From positions 10,576,856 to 10,640,855 of the forward strand of contig NC_064040.1 in the NCBI RefSeq assembly GCF_932526225.1: a stretch of 64,000 nucleotides of DNA. The letters are read 5' to 3'. Position 1 is the first letter of the stretch. Every line of letters starts with the position of its first letter. The stretch comes from Nematostella vectensis. Taxonomy: Eukaryota > Cnidaria > Anthozoa > Actiniaria > Edwardsiidae. The notes below the pieces were generated by a model. The model saw only the letters and a list, made by a program, of their open reading frames with translations, was not told where the DNA came from and ran no database searches. The translations under genes were made by a program, and so were the position numbers. This document shows, piece by piece, positions 1-10,992 of the stretch.

Positions 1-125
1 TGACCATACAAGTGGCGAGTTCCCGTTTGACATCTGGCAGCTAGAAAAGTGCAAAAACCGACGAGGATTGACAAAAAGGGAAATACACCAACGCACCGAA
101 GACGTCGATAATCTGTAATTGGCTA

Positions 126-341
126 ATGGACCGTTTGGAGAACTATAAATCAAATTTATTTTTGTTGCAAACAAAGCAGCGTCAACCAGTACATGTGGTC
201 GAGCAGGTAAAGGAAAGCGTCCAGTTCCGTGAAAATACAAATAGAAGAACCAAATGGACATATACTAAAAAGATTTTCGTTTGCTTCTTTGCTTCTCTAT
301 TGTTTCTCTCGCTGATTTTTAATGAATTCTATTGGATTTGA
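126..341 (+). CDS. Small ORF with C-terminal membrane segment (hypothetical)
   Basis: A 71-codon ATG-to-stop frame. The first ~45 residues are polar and basic (two Arg-rich stretches), followed by a hydrophobic segment of about 20 residues (KKIFVCFFASLLFLSLIF) that nearly reaches the C-terminus. If real, this is the layout of a small tail-anchored membrane protein. I recognise no family. It lies 5' of the NXPE-like gene on the same strand and could equally be a chance frame or an exon of a gene extending left of the window. Nothing in the sequence decides between these. Confidence 0.2.
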   Translation: MDRLENYKSNLFLLQTKQRQPVHVVEQVKESVQFRENTNRRTKWTYTKKIFVCFFASLLFLSLIFNEFYWI

Positions 342-815
342 GTTTATCAGCTTAGTGTACTCTAAATGCTGGACTTAATCGAGTGGCTATTAATAACGAG
401 AAATACTCCACGAAATGCATATTAGAACTCCGCTAATTCGAACTTGGTTGCTGTAGCTCCCTGTTAACTCTTTAAACTATTTTTCTTTATTTCCCTTGCC
501 TCACTTTACCTTATCAATTGTCGTTATTTCGATTTTTCTCAATGCCTATCCACGTTATCGACTGATATTTGTCCTGTGAAAATATGCACGTGATCCGTAT
601 TGACCAATGAGCGCGCGTGAAAATTTATCACTGGGATATAATTAGTAAATTAAACCATTTTACAAGGAATTACAAAAGGAAATGGCCTCTGCTCCCTCCC
701 CCGAATAACTGAGCGAACCACAAACCCTACAAAATGTCTAGCCACGGTCACGCTTGCCATCTTTTTTCTAGATATTCTGAGGGGACATTGAGAATACTTA
801 ATACACAGGTAACCA

Positions 816-2990
816 ATGGGAACCCAGTCAGCATGGCGGTCGCACATTATCAGCCAATCACAAAGACACTGTGGGTTTATTGTTCTTCTGTGTACGATAC
901 TCTACGTCTACATAGTATACAGTTATGTTAGTCACCAGGCAAAGACCGCGTCCGAGTTCCCGCGCTACCCGATATTCCCCTTCGCAGTAGAAGAACTCTC
1001 GCTGTTTGCAGACTTTATGACGTCATGGTGTGCTCAAACTCGTGCTAAAATAGACTGGATACGAGCCCAGGAGCCCTGTGTTAATGAAATGGCGTGGAGA
1101 CCTGGTTGGAATTCTTTGACGCAGCGCAATAGAACAGATGTCAAAAAGAGCTACTTGGCTTTGTATGATTTACGGCCCGCTGGAGAGTTTAGCAGATTGG
1201 CTATACAGACGGTCGATATAGACGGTGTGAGGAAATTATTTGGCGGTGATTCATGGAGAGTGAACATCCGTGGCCCGTCTTCTGTGTCGCCTTTGGTATT
1301 AGACCACCTTAATGGGACGTATGAGATACTTTTCCTGGTCAAACTTCCTGGTATTTACACAGTACAGGCTGTCCTGGAATACACCTTGTGTGATGGGTAT
1401 AAGGACCCGCCTATAGATTGGTTTATAAAAGGTAAGATCCTCCTTCTAGAGACTGCCTAGCTTGAAGGGTTGCCCTGAGAGTCCTAGCCCGCATTGCTTT
1501 GGGTATCAATTACATGAGCAAAAAAACAAATGCACCGGTTAGAAAAAATGTACCATTGTTATATATATATACCATTGTTATATGTACCATTGTTATATAT
1601 ATATATACGCCCCTAAACTTCCACTTGGATTTACTTATACAACCATGATGCAACAACGGGCTACGAAAAATTTATTCTATTACCACAAGTTAAAAATCTA
1701 AGTTTTAGTCACGTGATACCTTTGATCCCTTGGATTCATGTAACTCCACCCTCCCCCCCCCCTCCCCTATTTCAAAAGGTGTTCACCTTGTCACAATTTC
1801 CGTATATATATATTCAATACATAACGTTAGAAAATATCTTTCTTCTCAATGTGGTCTTGCCTTTCAAGGTAATGCACAAGGGAAGTACCAGCCTTTGGAC
1901 GCGCTGCCTGGGTACGAGAAACCGTTCCTACTCCTCCCCCTGTGGGGATCCAAACCGTTCAAGATCAAGATTCCGCCCGTCGGACGCGGGAAACCTCTTA
2001 TCGACAGTGAGTGCCTGGAAAGCCCTTGGATGTTCAGAAAAACAGCAAATCCTTTTTTTTTTTTAATAATAAGTAAACTTTAAAAGCACACTAGCATACA
2101 CCTTGGGACCAGTCGGTCCAAGACGGGACGCTAGCACAGTGTATTACCCGTGCAGATGGTATATAGGTGCTATTTATGCTAGCGGCAGAACCGGGGGCAA
2201 TGCTTCCCTAATTGTTGCATGAGGGGGGGGGGGGGGGATAAAGGCTGTGCCCACAAAACGACTGAGGGGTCGTAGCGTGGTAGAACCAAGAATATATCTT
2301 GTTTAGGACATTTTCTTAGTCGACGTCGTTTCGCGCTTTTCCCTAGTTCCATTTTAAATCACTTGAAAATAATGCCTCATTCAATCAAACTAAACATTCA
2401 AACAACCCTAGAAGATGATGCTGTATAGCCAGCAGGTTTAGTTTCAGCCACTTTGTTGTCATTCGTCTGAACTGGAAGCGTTTTTTTTTCCTTATTCAAA
2501 TAGAAAACGTCCTTGGTAAGAAACAAATAATTTGGTAGTTTAGGGGGGAGGGGGATCTTCAGCCCTTGTTCCGTTCTTAAAAGTGCGCTTGGTTTGTTTT
2601 AAGGTATCCCCCATCCCCTTCCCCTTTTCCCAAATATCTTTTGTGAATCAGGGAAAGCGCAATGTCTTATGGGACCGTTCATCATGCAAACTTTTTATTG
2701 CTTAAAGAAATTTTCCCTAGGGCACAAAACGTAATTTATGTTGGCTTCTCGTTTGTTCTAGAGCTTGGATATCATTTCCAATTCCTTAACCACGTCTGCA
2801 GTATCAAGTGTCGGTTTCTTTGGGAAGGGGAGGGTGCCTGGATGAGGCTCAAGTGGCAGCCCTACACTAATGGTGAGTTGGCCCTGATAGAACAATGAAT
2901 CACCATAAGCAGCAATAGCAACATCATAACCACCACCAATACCGCCGTCATCATCATCATCATCGTCATCATCATCATCATCATCATCAA

Positions 2991-3024
<34 letters not shown>

Positions 3025-3064
3025 GTCATCATCATCATCATCAACATCATCATCATCATCATCG

Positions 3065-3100
<36 letters not shown>

Positions 3101-5002
3101 ACACCACCGTCGCCATCATTATCAGCAGCAGCGAGACCACCACCACAATAACCGTCATCATCATCATTATAATTATCATCATCATCATCATCGTAATAAT
3201 CATCATCATAATTATCAACATACTTGGTTGTCATTACAGGTGTCCTGGAGCGACAGCGTCAAGACTTTGATGCGAGCAAAGGCACACTATGGATCTATGG
3301 TGACTCTGTGGGGGATTTCTTCCACCGGTCCATCTTACGTCACCCATTGTGCACTAAACTCTTCAAGCACTGTAACCGTACATATAACTGGGTCTACAAC
3401 CTCCCAGGAGCCAATCAGACAATCGGGAAAATCCTCAACGATAACCTCGACTTTAGCATCGATCGAATTCTCCACGAGATAAGCCTGGTGTTGAACTCGA
3501 CTCAAATGCGGGATAACCCCCACAGCGTACTCGTCCTTAACCTCGGTCTGCACTACGTGCAGAACATCAACTTCACCAAATACCAGGAGATGATTGACAG
3601 AGTCATAGGGTTACTCAGGGGGGAGGAGACGGGAGAGGTAGGGGAGGTGGGGAGGGGTTTCCGTGGTCAGGTGGTATGGAAGACGACGACTGCGATCAAC
3701 AGGGAGAGGTATGGTGACCCCCGTAAAGGAGCCATCCACGCTAAAGTCATCCGCTTCCTGACCTATCAGGTGAGGCCAACGACTCTGCAGGCGCATACAA
3801 AGGGAGTGCGCAGGGTGCGCGCGGCCATCCCCTCCCCCTCTCTTTGGCGGCAAAAACGTGGGTCATTTCTTATTGAGGAATCTTCAAATACTATGATTTT
3901 TCCATATGATACCTATGACTGCGCACCATTTCCCCTGCGCATCCCCCCCTCTCTCTTTGGCGGCCAAAACGTGGGCCATTTCTTGTTAAGGAATCTTGAA
4001 ATACTATGCTTTTTCCATATGATACCTATGACTGCACACCCCCCCCCCCCCCACCTCAATCCTTGGTACGCGCCTGTCACTTAAATGTAAAGACCTTTTT
4101 ATAAGAATTGTTAGACTTCTTTTTCCCTATTAAGAACAATTCCTAGTCCCATTCGTATTACCCCGCGGTAAGAAAATGATATTTTAATGTTTATTAACAA
4201 CGATAAAAGGGAAATTCAAATTCTAATCTTACGGCGGTGACCAGACCACATTTCGTTTTGCTCTGCTCATTATATTATCCTACAATCGCATGTCATAATT
4301 GGACACCCTGTGATACAGGAAGCCATCCGTTGTTATTATTCCCAGAGGCGTGTCCAGATAAAATGTATAGTGTGAGGTCCAGCCGCAGTAATTCACTGAC
4401 CTCAGAATTGCTTGAAAATGGCAATTAATTTTCTCGCATTCTGAGCCATTCCTGAGCCCCGATAAATAGAGACCCATCTAGATCCAAGCTTTCTCTTTTC
4501 AAATACAGAAAAAATCATAACTTGATCACCTTAACAATTCAAGAAGTCAACTCAATCTATTATTCGTCGGGTACCCACGTCTGCAATGAGTAATGTGGGG
4601 GTAGGATCCCTTGGCCCCCCTCCCCCCCCCCACCTCCTTCCCACCCCACCCCTCTGGACACGCACTTGCTATCTATTGTTATCGTCTGGTATCTTCTCTT
4701 TTTTTACAAGCTCGCTAGAAACAATGGATCTAGAACTCAGTCTCATCGACATCAGTCACTCGAGCCCTTAGGTAAATCTTAATACAAAAATATGTTATTT
4801 TTCACCTCAGAGAGTTCTTCTGTACAATGCCTATGCCACAAACGCCATGTGCAACGCCGGTATCGACATACTTGATGTCTTCCCGATGAGCAATGCGCAC
4901 CCAAACGGCACAGGCCTCCCACACAAGCGGTTTGACGCAGTGCACTACCCAGCTGGTACCTTTACACGTGCCTCTGACGTACTCTACAAATATTTTAGTT
5001 AG
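816..5002 (+). CDS. NXPE family protein: neurexophilin-like plus PC-esterase domains
   Basis: Five exons with agreeing phases: 816-1431, 1869-2006, 2762-2872, 3240-3769, 4811-5002, giving 528 residues, close to the usual NXPE length. Near the N-terminus (about residues 19-40) is a hydrophobic signal-anchor, so a type II or secreted protein is expected. Residues ~130-200 carry the Ig/filamin-like NXPE region (FGGDSWRV; LNGTYEILFLVKLPGIYTV). Exon 4 opens the PC-esterase (SGNH/GDSL) domain with LWIYGDSVGDFF; Ser311 is the expected nucleophile. Exon 5 ends with FDAVHYP, whose Asp507 and His510 fit the catalytic D-x-x-H block. The family is thought to act on acylated glycans in the secretory pathway or outside the cell, but the substrate is unknown. 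The start chosen is the only ATG placed just before the anchor. Intron 3 is a CAT microsatellite almost up to the acceptor, and intron 4 holds a 113-bp tandem duplication. No single member of this large family can be named. Confidence 0.85.
1555..1612. repeat. AT-rich TATA repeat in NXPE intron 1
   Basis: Short runs of TA dinucleotides interspersed with the phrase ATACCATTGTTATAT, which occurs twice. Simple sequence inside the first intron of the NXPE-like gene. Confidence 0.7.
2947..3212. repeat. CAT/ATG trinucleotide microsatellite
   Basis: About 265 bases of (CAT)n with scattered CGT and CAA interruptions. It fills most of intron 3 of the NXPE-like gene and ends about 27 bases before the exon 4 acceptor. 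Both strands look open (poly-Asp, poly-Met) only because the period is three; this is not coding sequence. Confidence 0.95.
3830..4055. repeat. Tandem duplication, period 113 bp, in NXPE intron 4
   Basis: Two adjacent diverged copies; the phrase TCTTTGGCGG starts at 3841 and again at 3954, followed by ATATGATACCTATGACTGC in each. It begins soon after the exon 4 donor. The open frame reading from exon 4 through this repeat is intron read-through. Confidence 0.85.
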
Positions 5003-7880
5003 ATCATTGGATGATAAAACCTTTAAAGGCCACATAAAACAAATCGTTCGTTTCTGGTTAAGATGCCTCGGGACATGTTGGCAGGCAGGCGTTTTTTTCA
5101 TTTCTATTATCCTCTAATCAGCTAATCCCAAAATTAGGCTTTTCACGTGGAGAGAAATTATTCCTTCTATCATTGTCACTATTGTGACACTTTTTGATGC
5201 AGCGGTGAAAGGGTTTCCCGAACACAACTCTCAATGTATGGCGTGATTGGATGTCTTTCGCCTTTTCTAATTGTCGAAACTCGCATGAGTCTAGAGGTTT
5301 TACAGGGAAAAGTTGCACGCAGCACAAATTCTGGACGCGGGCAGCGACCAGAAACGCATTTTTTATGTGCTTAATAGCAATGTCTGTAAAATATAACAAT
5401 GGGAATTTCTATGTGCCCGAGAATGTTAAGAAAGACTGGGAAGACGTTGTTTAGATAAGTAAAGAAGTACAAAGGACGCTAAAACTTTTTAAAAGCTTGT
5501 GTGTGCTCTCTCTTTCGGCCGCGAGAATCGCGTTGGAATGAACTTTTTAGACCGATAGCGACCGTCAACTTCAATATAGCTCGTTTTCCATAAAGTTGAT
5601 CCTGTCTGTCCCTCTACGCACGATATTTTGTTGCCAATTGTGTGTTTTCTACAATAAATTACAAAATAAAAGACTGAAAAAAAAGATGATGCAAAGCGTA
5701 CCTTTTTCATCTATGGTCTCTTCTCGCTTTACTTGCGCGTCGGCTATACACACACACACACATCTTTCGCATTGTCCAAACGCTGCAGTCCCAGCGTTTT
5801 GTAACTTGCAATCGTCGTCGCGTTTTCATGTAATCGCTTTTTTGAAAACGTTAATCTCTTTATCATGACTCAATATTGCCCTCAAATAATCAATCCTGGC
5901 GCTTTTAATATCAGTTTATTGGTTTAATATTAGTTGGGTTAATATTAGTTTATTGGTTTAATATTAGTTGGGTTAATATCAGTTTATTGGGTACTGTGCC
6001 TACCTTTTTTTATTACTACTAAATGGCTTCCGTGTCATCCAGACTATCAAAACCCATATCTTCCCTTGGGGCGACTCTGTGCTCTGACTTAAGAGGGGGA
6101 GGGGGCTACTGCTTTATTACATTCCCAACTAGTTTAGCATAGGGCAGTTTGAAAAGATGGCTCCTCAAGGGAAACGTATGGAACAAGGGAAACCTAATAA
6201 ACCGTGAGGCTGGACCACTCTCAGCGGGAGTGCTGATGATTATTTGTTACTTAGATACAAGCACAGCGCAAGTGAGAATCGTTTAAGCGCATTAAAGTCA
6301 AGTGATCTCTTACACGATTGTCGCGCACGTGCTCTAATGAGAACCAATCCTTTAATAATAATACACACACTTTGCCTCACTTTGCCTCCCACACAAGCTT
6401 TATCGGTAGCTAACAAACTGAGATAAGAATGCATATTCCCAAAGCCTACGATCTTTTTAGCCAGTGGAAAAAGTTCTTTGTTCGGCGACGGAGCGAGATT
6501 GTTGGACCACATGGTAGGGCTCACTTTGACGCTAAGTCGGACATCTAAACTTGAGCTCACCTTGATTGTATAGAAACTCGGGCTTATAACGATGATTTAC
6601 CACTGCCCTGTAGCAACACTGAGCCATCGGCTTATTCACGGGGGGGTGGGGGGGGGGGGGGTGGTAGCTCGCCGTGAGGGTCGCACACGGCAAGAGGGAA
6701 CATCACGATATTTATGGGGGCGCTGACATGACGAGATGGGGGAAAACAAACAAACAAACTCTACGGGACTCTACATTCTGGCTTTCCTTTGTATAATTAC
6801 AAACGAAAATACAAAATAGTCACCCAAAAACATTTCTTCTTATTGGTCTACAAACTTCGATATTGTTAAAAATGCCAAAGAGATTGTGGATTAAAGGGAC
6901 TAAAGGAAATGTTGCTTTATAAAGTCTTCTGCATAGGAAACTACATAAATTGTGCTAACCTTGAACCCCAATATAATCTGTTTGTCTTTCACAATGCTCA
7001 CAATTTGTTTGAACAGCCATTAAATGAAGGCACGAGGACATGTTTATAACTCCTAAGACTCACTAAACTTTTAAACCCTTGCACATGAGTGGTGATGATT
7101 AATGTCAATAATACTCTCAAAGAAGTCGATGCCGAGAAAATGGCCTCCAATACATTGTATTTCCAATACAATCATCACATAAAACAAAACCAAAGCTAAG
7201 CTAAAGGGCAAAGACCTTAATGCTTTAGAATGAGGTAAATCAAAACAAGGCGTGCCGCTGTGATTGAGAAAAAAACATATCTTCTCCGCTTGATTAGTTG
7301 GTTATTAGTTATTAGTTTTATGGTGTTTTAAAAGAAGGACACTTGTTTTTGGATGGCGATATAACTAATCAAGATTTTCGCAAAAGACACGAATTCTTTA
7401 AAGTATGCCATTATCAATTAAATAATCCGCATCTGAATAGAAAACATGTCTCCCCTCGTCTTTATCCCTTAACTTATTGTTTGCTTACAAAGCGAACGAT
7501 GAGAGGTGGAGCTCCACCGACAACCCAAGCCCCCTGTTGGCTAAGCGTTTAGCATGTCATTGTTCAAGTCAAAATATACTCACAAGGAGTATCTAAATAC
7601 AAACTGCACAACTCCCAAATTATGTACTTAGGCCTCACACTGGAATAGGCATTATTCTGTGGACAATAGTCGAGCTATTGGACGTCCATTGGATAAATTC
7701 AATTGAGGTACAATAGGGTTTTGATGGTCAAACAAGCAGAAGCTATTTAGCTTACGATTTCACATTCTCTTCACACGGAATTAAAGTCAATAAACGTATC
7801 GACGCTACTAGTTGACACGAGCTAAAGTAATAGACTAAGGCTGAAAAAAAGTTACAAGTGGCTTCAAACACACAACAGTT
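5003..7880. other. Intergenic region, no supported gene
   Basis: About 2.9 kb between the NXPE-like gene and FoxG. Candidate AATAAA signals for the upstream gene occur near 5653 and 5665. It contains a 34-bp tandem repeat (5905-5991), a CA run near 5748 and a poly-G tract around 6640-6660. Open frames here are short and show no domain I recognise. FoxG control sequences are expected somewhere in the right half, but I cannot point to a specific site. Confidence 0.6.
5905..5991. repeat. 34-bp tandem repeat, about 2.6 copies
   Basis: The unit contains TTTATTGGTTTAATATTAG and repeats with starts near 5905, 5939 and 5973. AT-rich, in intergenic DNA. Confidence 0.85.
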
Positions 7881-10800
7881 ATGATTGCATCTCAGGATGA
7901 TGCAAAGCAAGCGAAAGAGATCACGAGTAAGGAAAAGGCCGAGAATGAGCTGGCGTTCGAGACTACATCTAAAGACCCAGGCAATAAAGAGGGTGAAAGC
8001 GCAGAGGAAAGAAAGGAGAGAAAAGAAAAGGCTGGCAAAGACGAGCAAAAGAACACAGAAAAGCCTGCTTTCTCGTACAACGCGCTTATCATGATGGCAA
8101 TCCGCGGTTCTGAGGAGAAGAGATTGACTTTAAGCGGAATCTATGAATATATCATGAAGGTAAACATGAGCATAACGTTAAATGACTTATTCCATAGAAA
8201 AACACATCCTGTTTATCTCAACCGATATGTATCTTTGGTGTTGTTTTCTAGATATTTTAGATTAACCCAGAGCCACCGAAAAATTGAGCTTTACCCCTAC
8301 ATATGCCCATCAGTACACGCTAGTTCGAATATCTTGTAAACCAACAGAAGAGCTTGACATGTTATAATTCCCAAAAAGTTATGTAGTGACATTACTTGAT
8401 AAACGCAACGCTTGCGATTAATCTAAGCATACTTAATTTGTTTTGTCCCACGTTCCCCTAGCTGAGTGGCGCAGAGGAAAATTCCAAAACATTTGCAAAC
8501 AAATTGATGGCCTTCTTTTTACAAGAAAGAATCGTTGACGCCTGATTTGTATCCTAGCTTTTAAGGCTACTCGAATCCGTGTTACCAATGTTACCTATAC
8601 ATCATGTGCGAGAAAAAACGGCAGAAAATTTTTAAACAAACAGCAACGATCCTTTGTTAAGGGGCAGCCAGCGAACAATAGCACATAACGGGATTGACTC
8701 ATTAACGTGATCTTCTCAATGACTTTCGAATTACATTTTGAGAAAAGTTGAATACAGTATCTTACCTTTTCGTATCACTCAAATTAAAACGAGAAAGCAT
8801 TTTAGATAAGAAACTAGAAGATATATAGAGCTACAAACAAGCAAAGCACAAGTAGTAAACGTTGCGAACATCTACGTTTTTTAGAAGAGTTATAGAAGTC
8901 ACTGACTAGTTCTATCCAATGAATTTCCTGATCATTGTCGTATAAGCGAGAACTGGAGGCATGTGTTTGTATGCGAGTTTTTTGTGCTCATCGATTAAAA
9001 ATCGTTTGCGTCTTTTTGAAGACGGATTCAACGGTTTTATCTTCCGCAAAGAGTTTTCTAGAACCAAATCCAAAACTCTATTTTGATAACAAAAAATCTT
9101 CGTTTGTATTAGTGTGTAGTTTTTAGAGCATTTTCCTAACTTATTATTATTTTCTACTCTACTCTTATCCCATGTAACACGCCGAATATGGATTCAAAGG
9201 CGCAATAGCCGCTACCACAGCGTTTCAGAGAAACTAAAAAAGCCGTGGTTGTCTTAAAAGGAAAAAAAAAAAAAACACTCCAATCGTTTGTTCCAGATGT
9301 TACAGAATGCTCAAGAAAATCGGTGCTAAAATTGCTGTGATCAAGTCAACAATCTTTGACATCCACTTCGAGTCATTGTTTAATTAACTTTGTTTTCACA
9401 AAACGGCCTGAGCACTAACTTGAGAAAATAAACTGAGAAATACAGCTTAACAGTCATTACCGATTACTTATTGTCCAGTATTTCGAAAAACTGATTTAAG
9501 CCCTTTCGCAACTTGGAGATGAGCGCCGAAAAGGCAATACATGATCATCTCGACACGAGTACTTTATTTGAATAACCAAGAAAGCTAGCCAAGTCTACAA
9601 ACCATCATAGTAGCATTCGAAATGTTACCCATCGTACTAAAGTTAATAGGGGGCCATATAAGCTTTAAACGCAATGCACACACAAACAAGGCATGCTGTT
9701 TCGGATTTACCACACTTGGATTCAAACAATGTTGTTTGCCCAACTGAAATTCTCTGATATCAGTGGGGCACTTTCCAATGAGCAAAAGATTCAGTTTGTA
9801 TTAAAAACATGTAGGCCTTTAGTTTTACAGCCATTGGTGGTCTTTCACAAACAATTTGTTCTTAAAATTATAAGGCAAAGTCCGTGGTACACAAGGCTTA
9901 TATATCCCTTCCTTGTCCGTATAGTGCTTTAGACTTATAAATCGCTTGTAAGGCAAACCCTTGATGCATTAGACTTGTATATCGCTTGCCGTTTTGCTTT
10001 TTTTTGACAAAAAACTACGAGTGTTTAACTACAAAACTTTCTTAATGATGATCTTTTATCACAGAATTTCAGCGCTAATATAGTCGTGTTACTTTTGGAC
10101 AGACCTATCATAGGTCCGACAGCATCAATCATACTGCTGTTTTTCCTATAAAAACACATGCCCAACATCGCAGTTTGACAAAAAAAAAACGTGACCATTC
10201 TTCTCTTTTCGACCCTCCCTTTTTTGTCCTTTTTGTTACAGATATTCTGACCAAACAGGTTAATATGAACACGTTTCTCTTTTTTGGCAGAACTTCCCTT
10301 ACTACCGCAACAACAAACAAGGCTGGCAAAACTCAATCCGGCATAACCTGTCCCTCAACAAATGCTTTGTCAAAGTTCCCCGCAATTATGACGACCCGGG
10401 AAAGGGGAACTATTGGATGCTAGATCCCAGTGCAGATGATGTCATAATCGGCGGAACGACGGGAAAACTTAAACGTCGCAATCCTCCGTCAGCAAGAAAC
10501 CGCATGGCGTTAAAGCGCCAACATCTTGTGCCGCTACCGCTAGATGCGCCTTTATTTGGTTACTGGGACAGAACATGGGGTTCTAGCGCTTGTTTACCCG
10601 ATATACGGCATCTGGCACACGGGCGTGGGTATATGGGACCTTTAGCATATTATGGCAGTTCTTCTGGAGTTTTTAGTGCAAGGGACAGTTACTCGATACA
10701 ACCGCACTATGACGTTTCCCCTCGGCTAAACATCCCTCTGAGTTCTTTACCACCGATGCATTGCAGCGTGCGACCGGTGCTTGCTCCTAATCCCTATAGC

Positions 10801-10992
10801 TCGATGGACAATCACTGGCATTCGTACCAGAGTCATATGCCGACTGCCTTAACTTCTAATACGAAGAACCAAGAGGGTATGTCAGCGTTTTCTGTCGTCC
10901 AAAGAATGGAAATGGCTGCATCTCAGTGCCAGAGAATGCCTTACGCGTCGGAAACGATACCGAGATACGATTGGACTCGCGTTTCTCCTTGA
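7881..10992 (+). CDS. FoxG: Forkhead transcription factor FoxG
   Basis: Two exons, 7881-8159 and 10291-10992, joined in phase 0, giving 326 residues. Residues 1-60 are a charged Lys/Glu-rich leader. The forkhead domain runs from [15 protein letters not shown] (residue 61) to about residue 155. The recognition helix [15 protein letters not shown] (105-119) and wing sequence [13 protein letters not shown] are intact. The FoxG hallmark [12 protein letters not shown] follows directly, which separates it from other Fox classes. The C-terminal half is Pro/Ser/Tyr-rich with no further domain visible. It is a DNA-binding nuclear regulator; FoxG acts in anterior and sensory neural patterning in bilaterians, and the role here is inferred only by class. 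The 2.1-kb intron splits the forkhead domain between IMK and NFPYY. Vertebrate FOXG1 coding sequence has no intron there. Reading through the donor would give an early stop near 8339. Confidence 0.93.

Noticed and set aside
2758-3234. Poly-Asp and poly-Met frames of more than 110 codons
   Set aside because: They read through the CAT microsatellite of NXPE intron 3; the triplet period keeps frames open.
3770-4084. C-terminal extension of the esterase exon 4 frame
   Set aside because: It reads into intron 4 and its 113-bp duplication. Splicing at 3769 to 4811 restores the catalytic D-x-x-H motif.
8160-8339. Read-through end of FoxG exon 1
   Set aside because: Sequence after the GTAAAC donor is unrelated to forkhead; exon 2 at 10291 continues the domain exactly.
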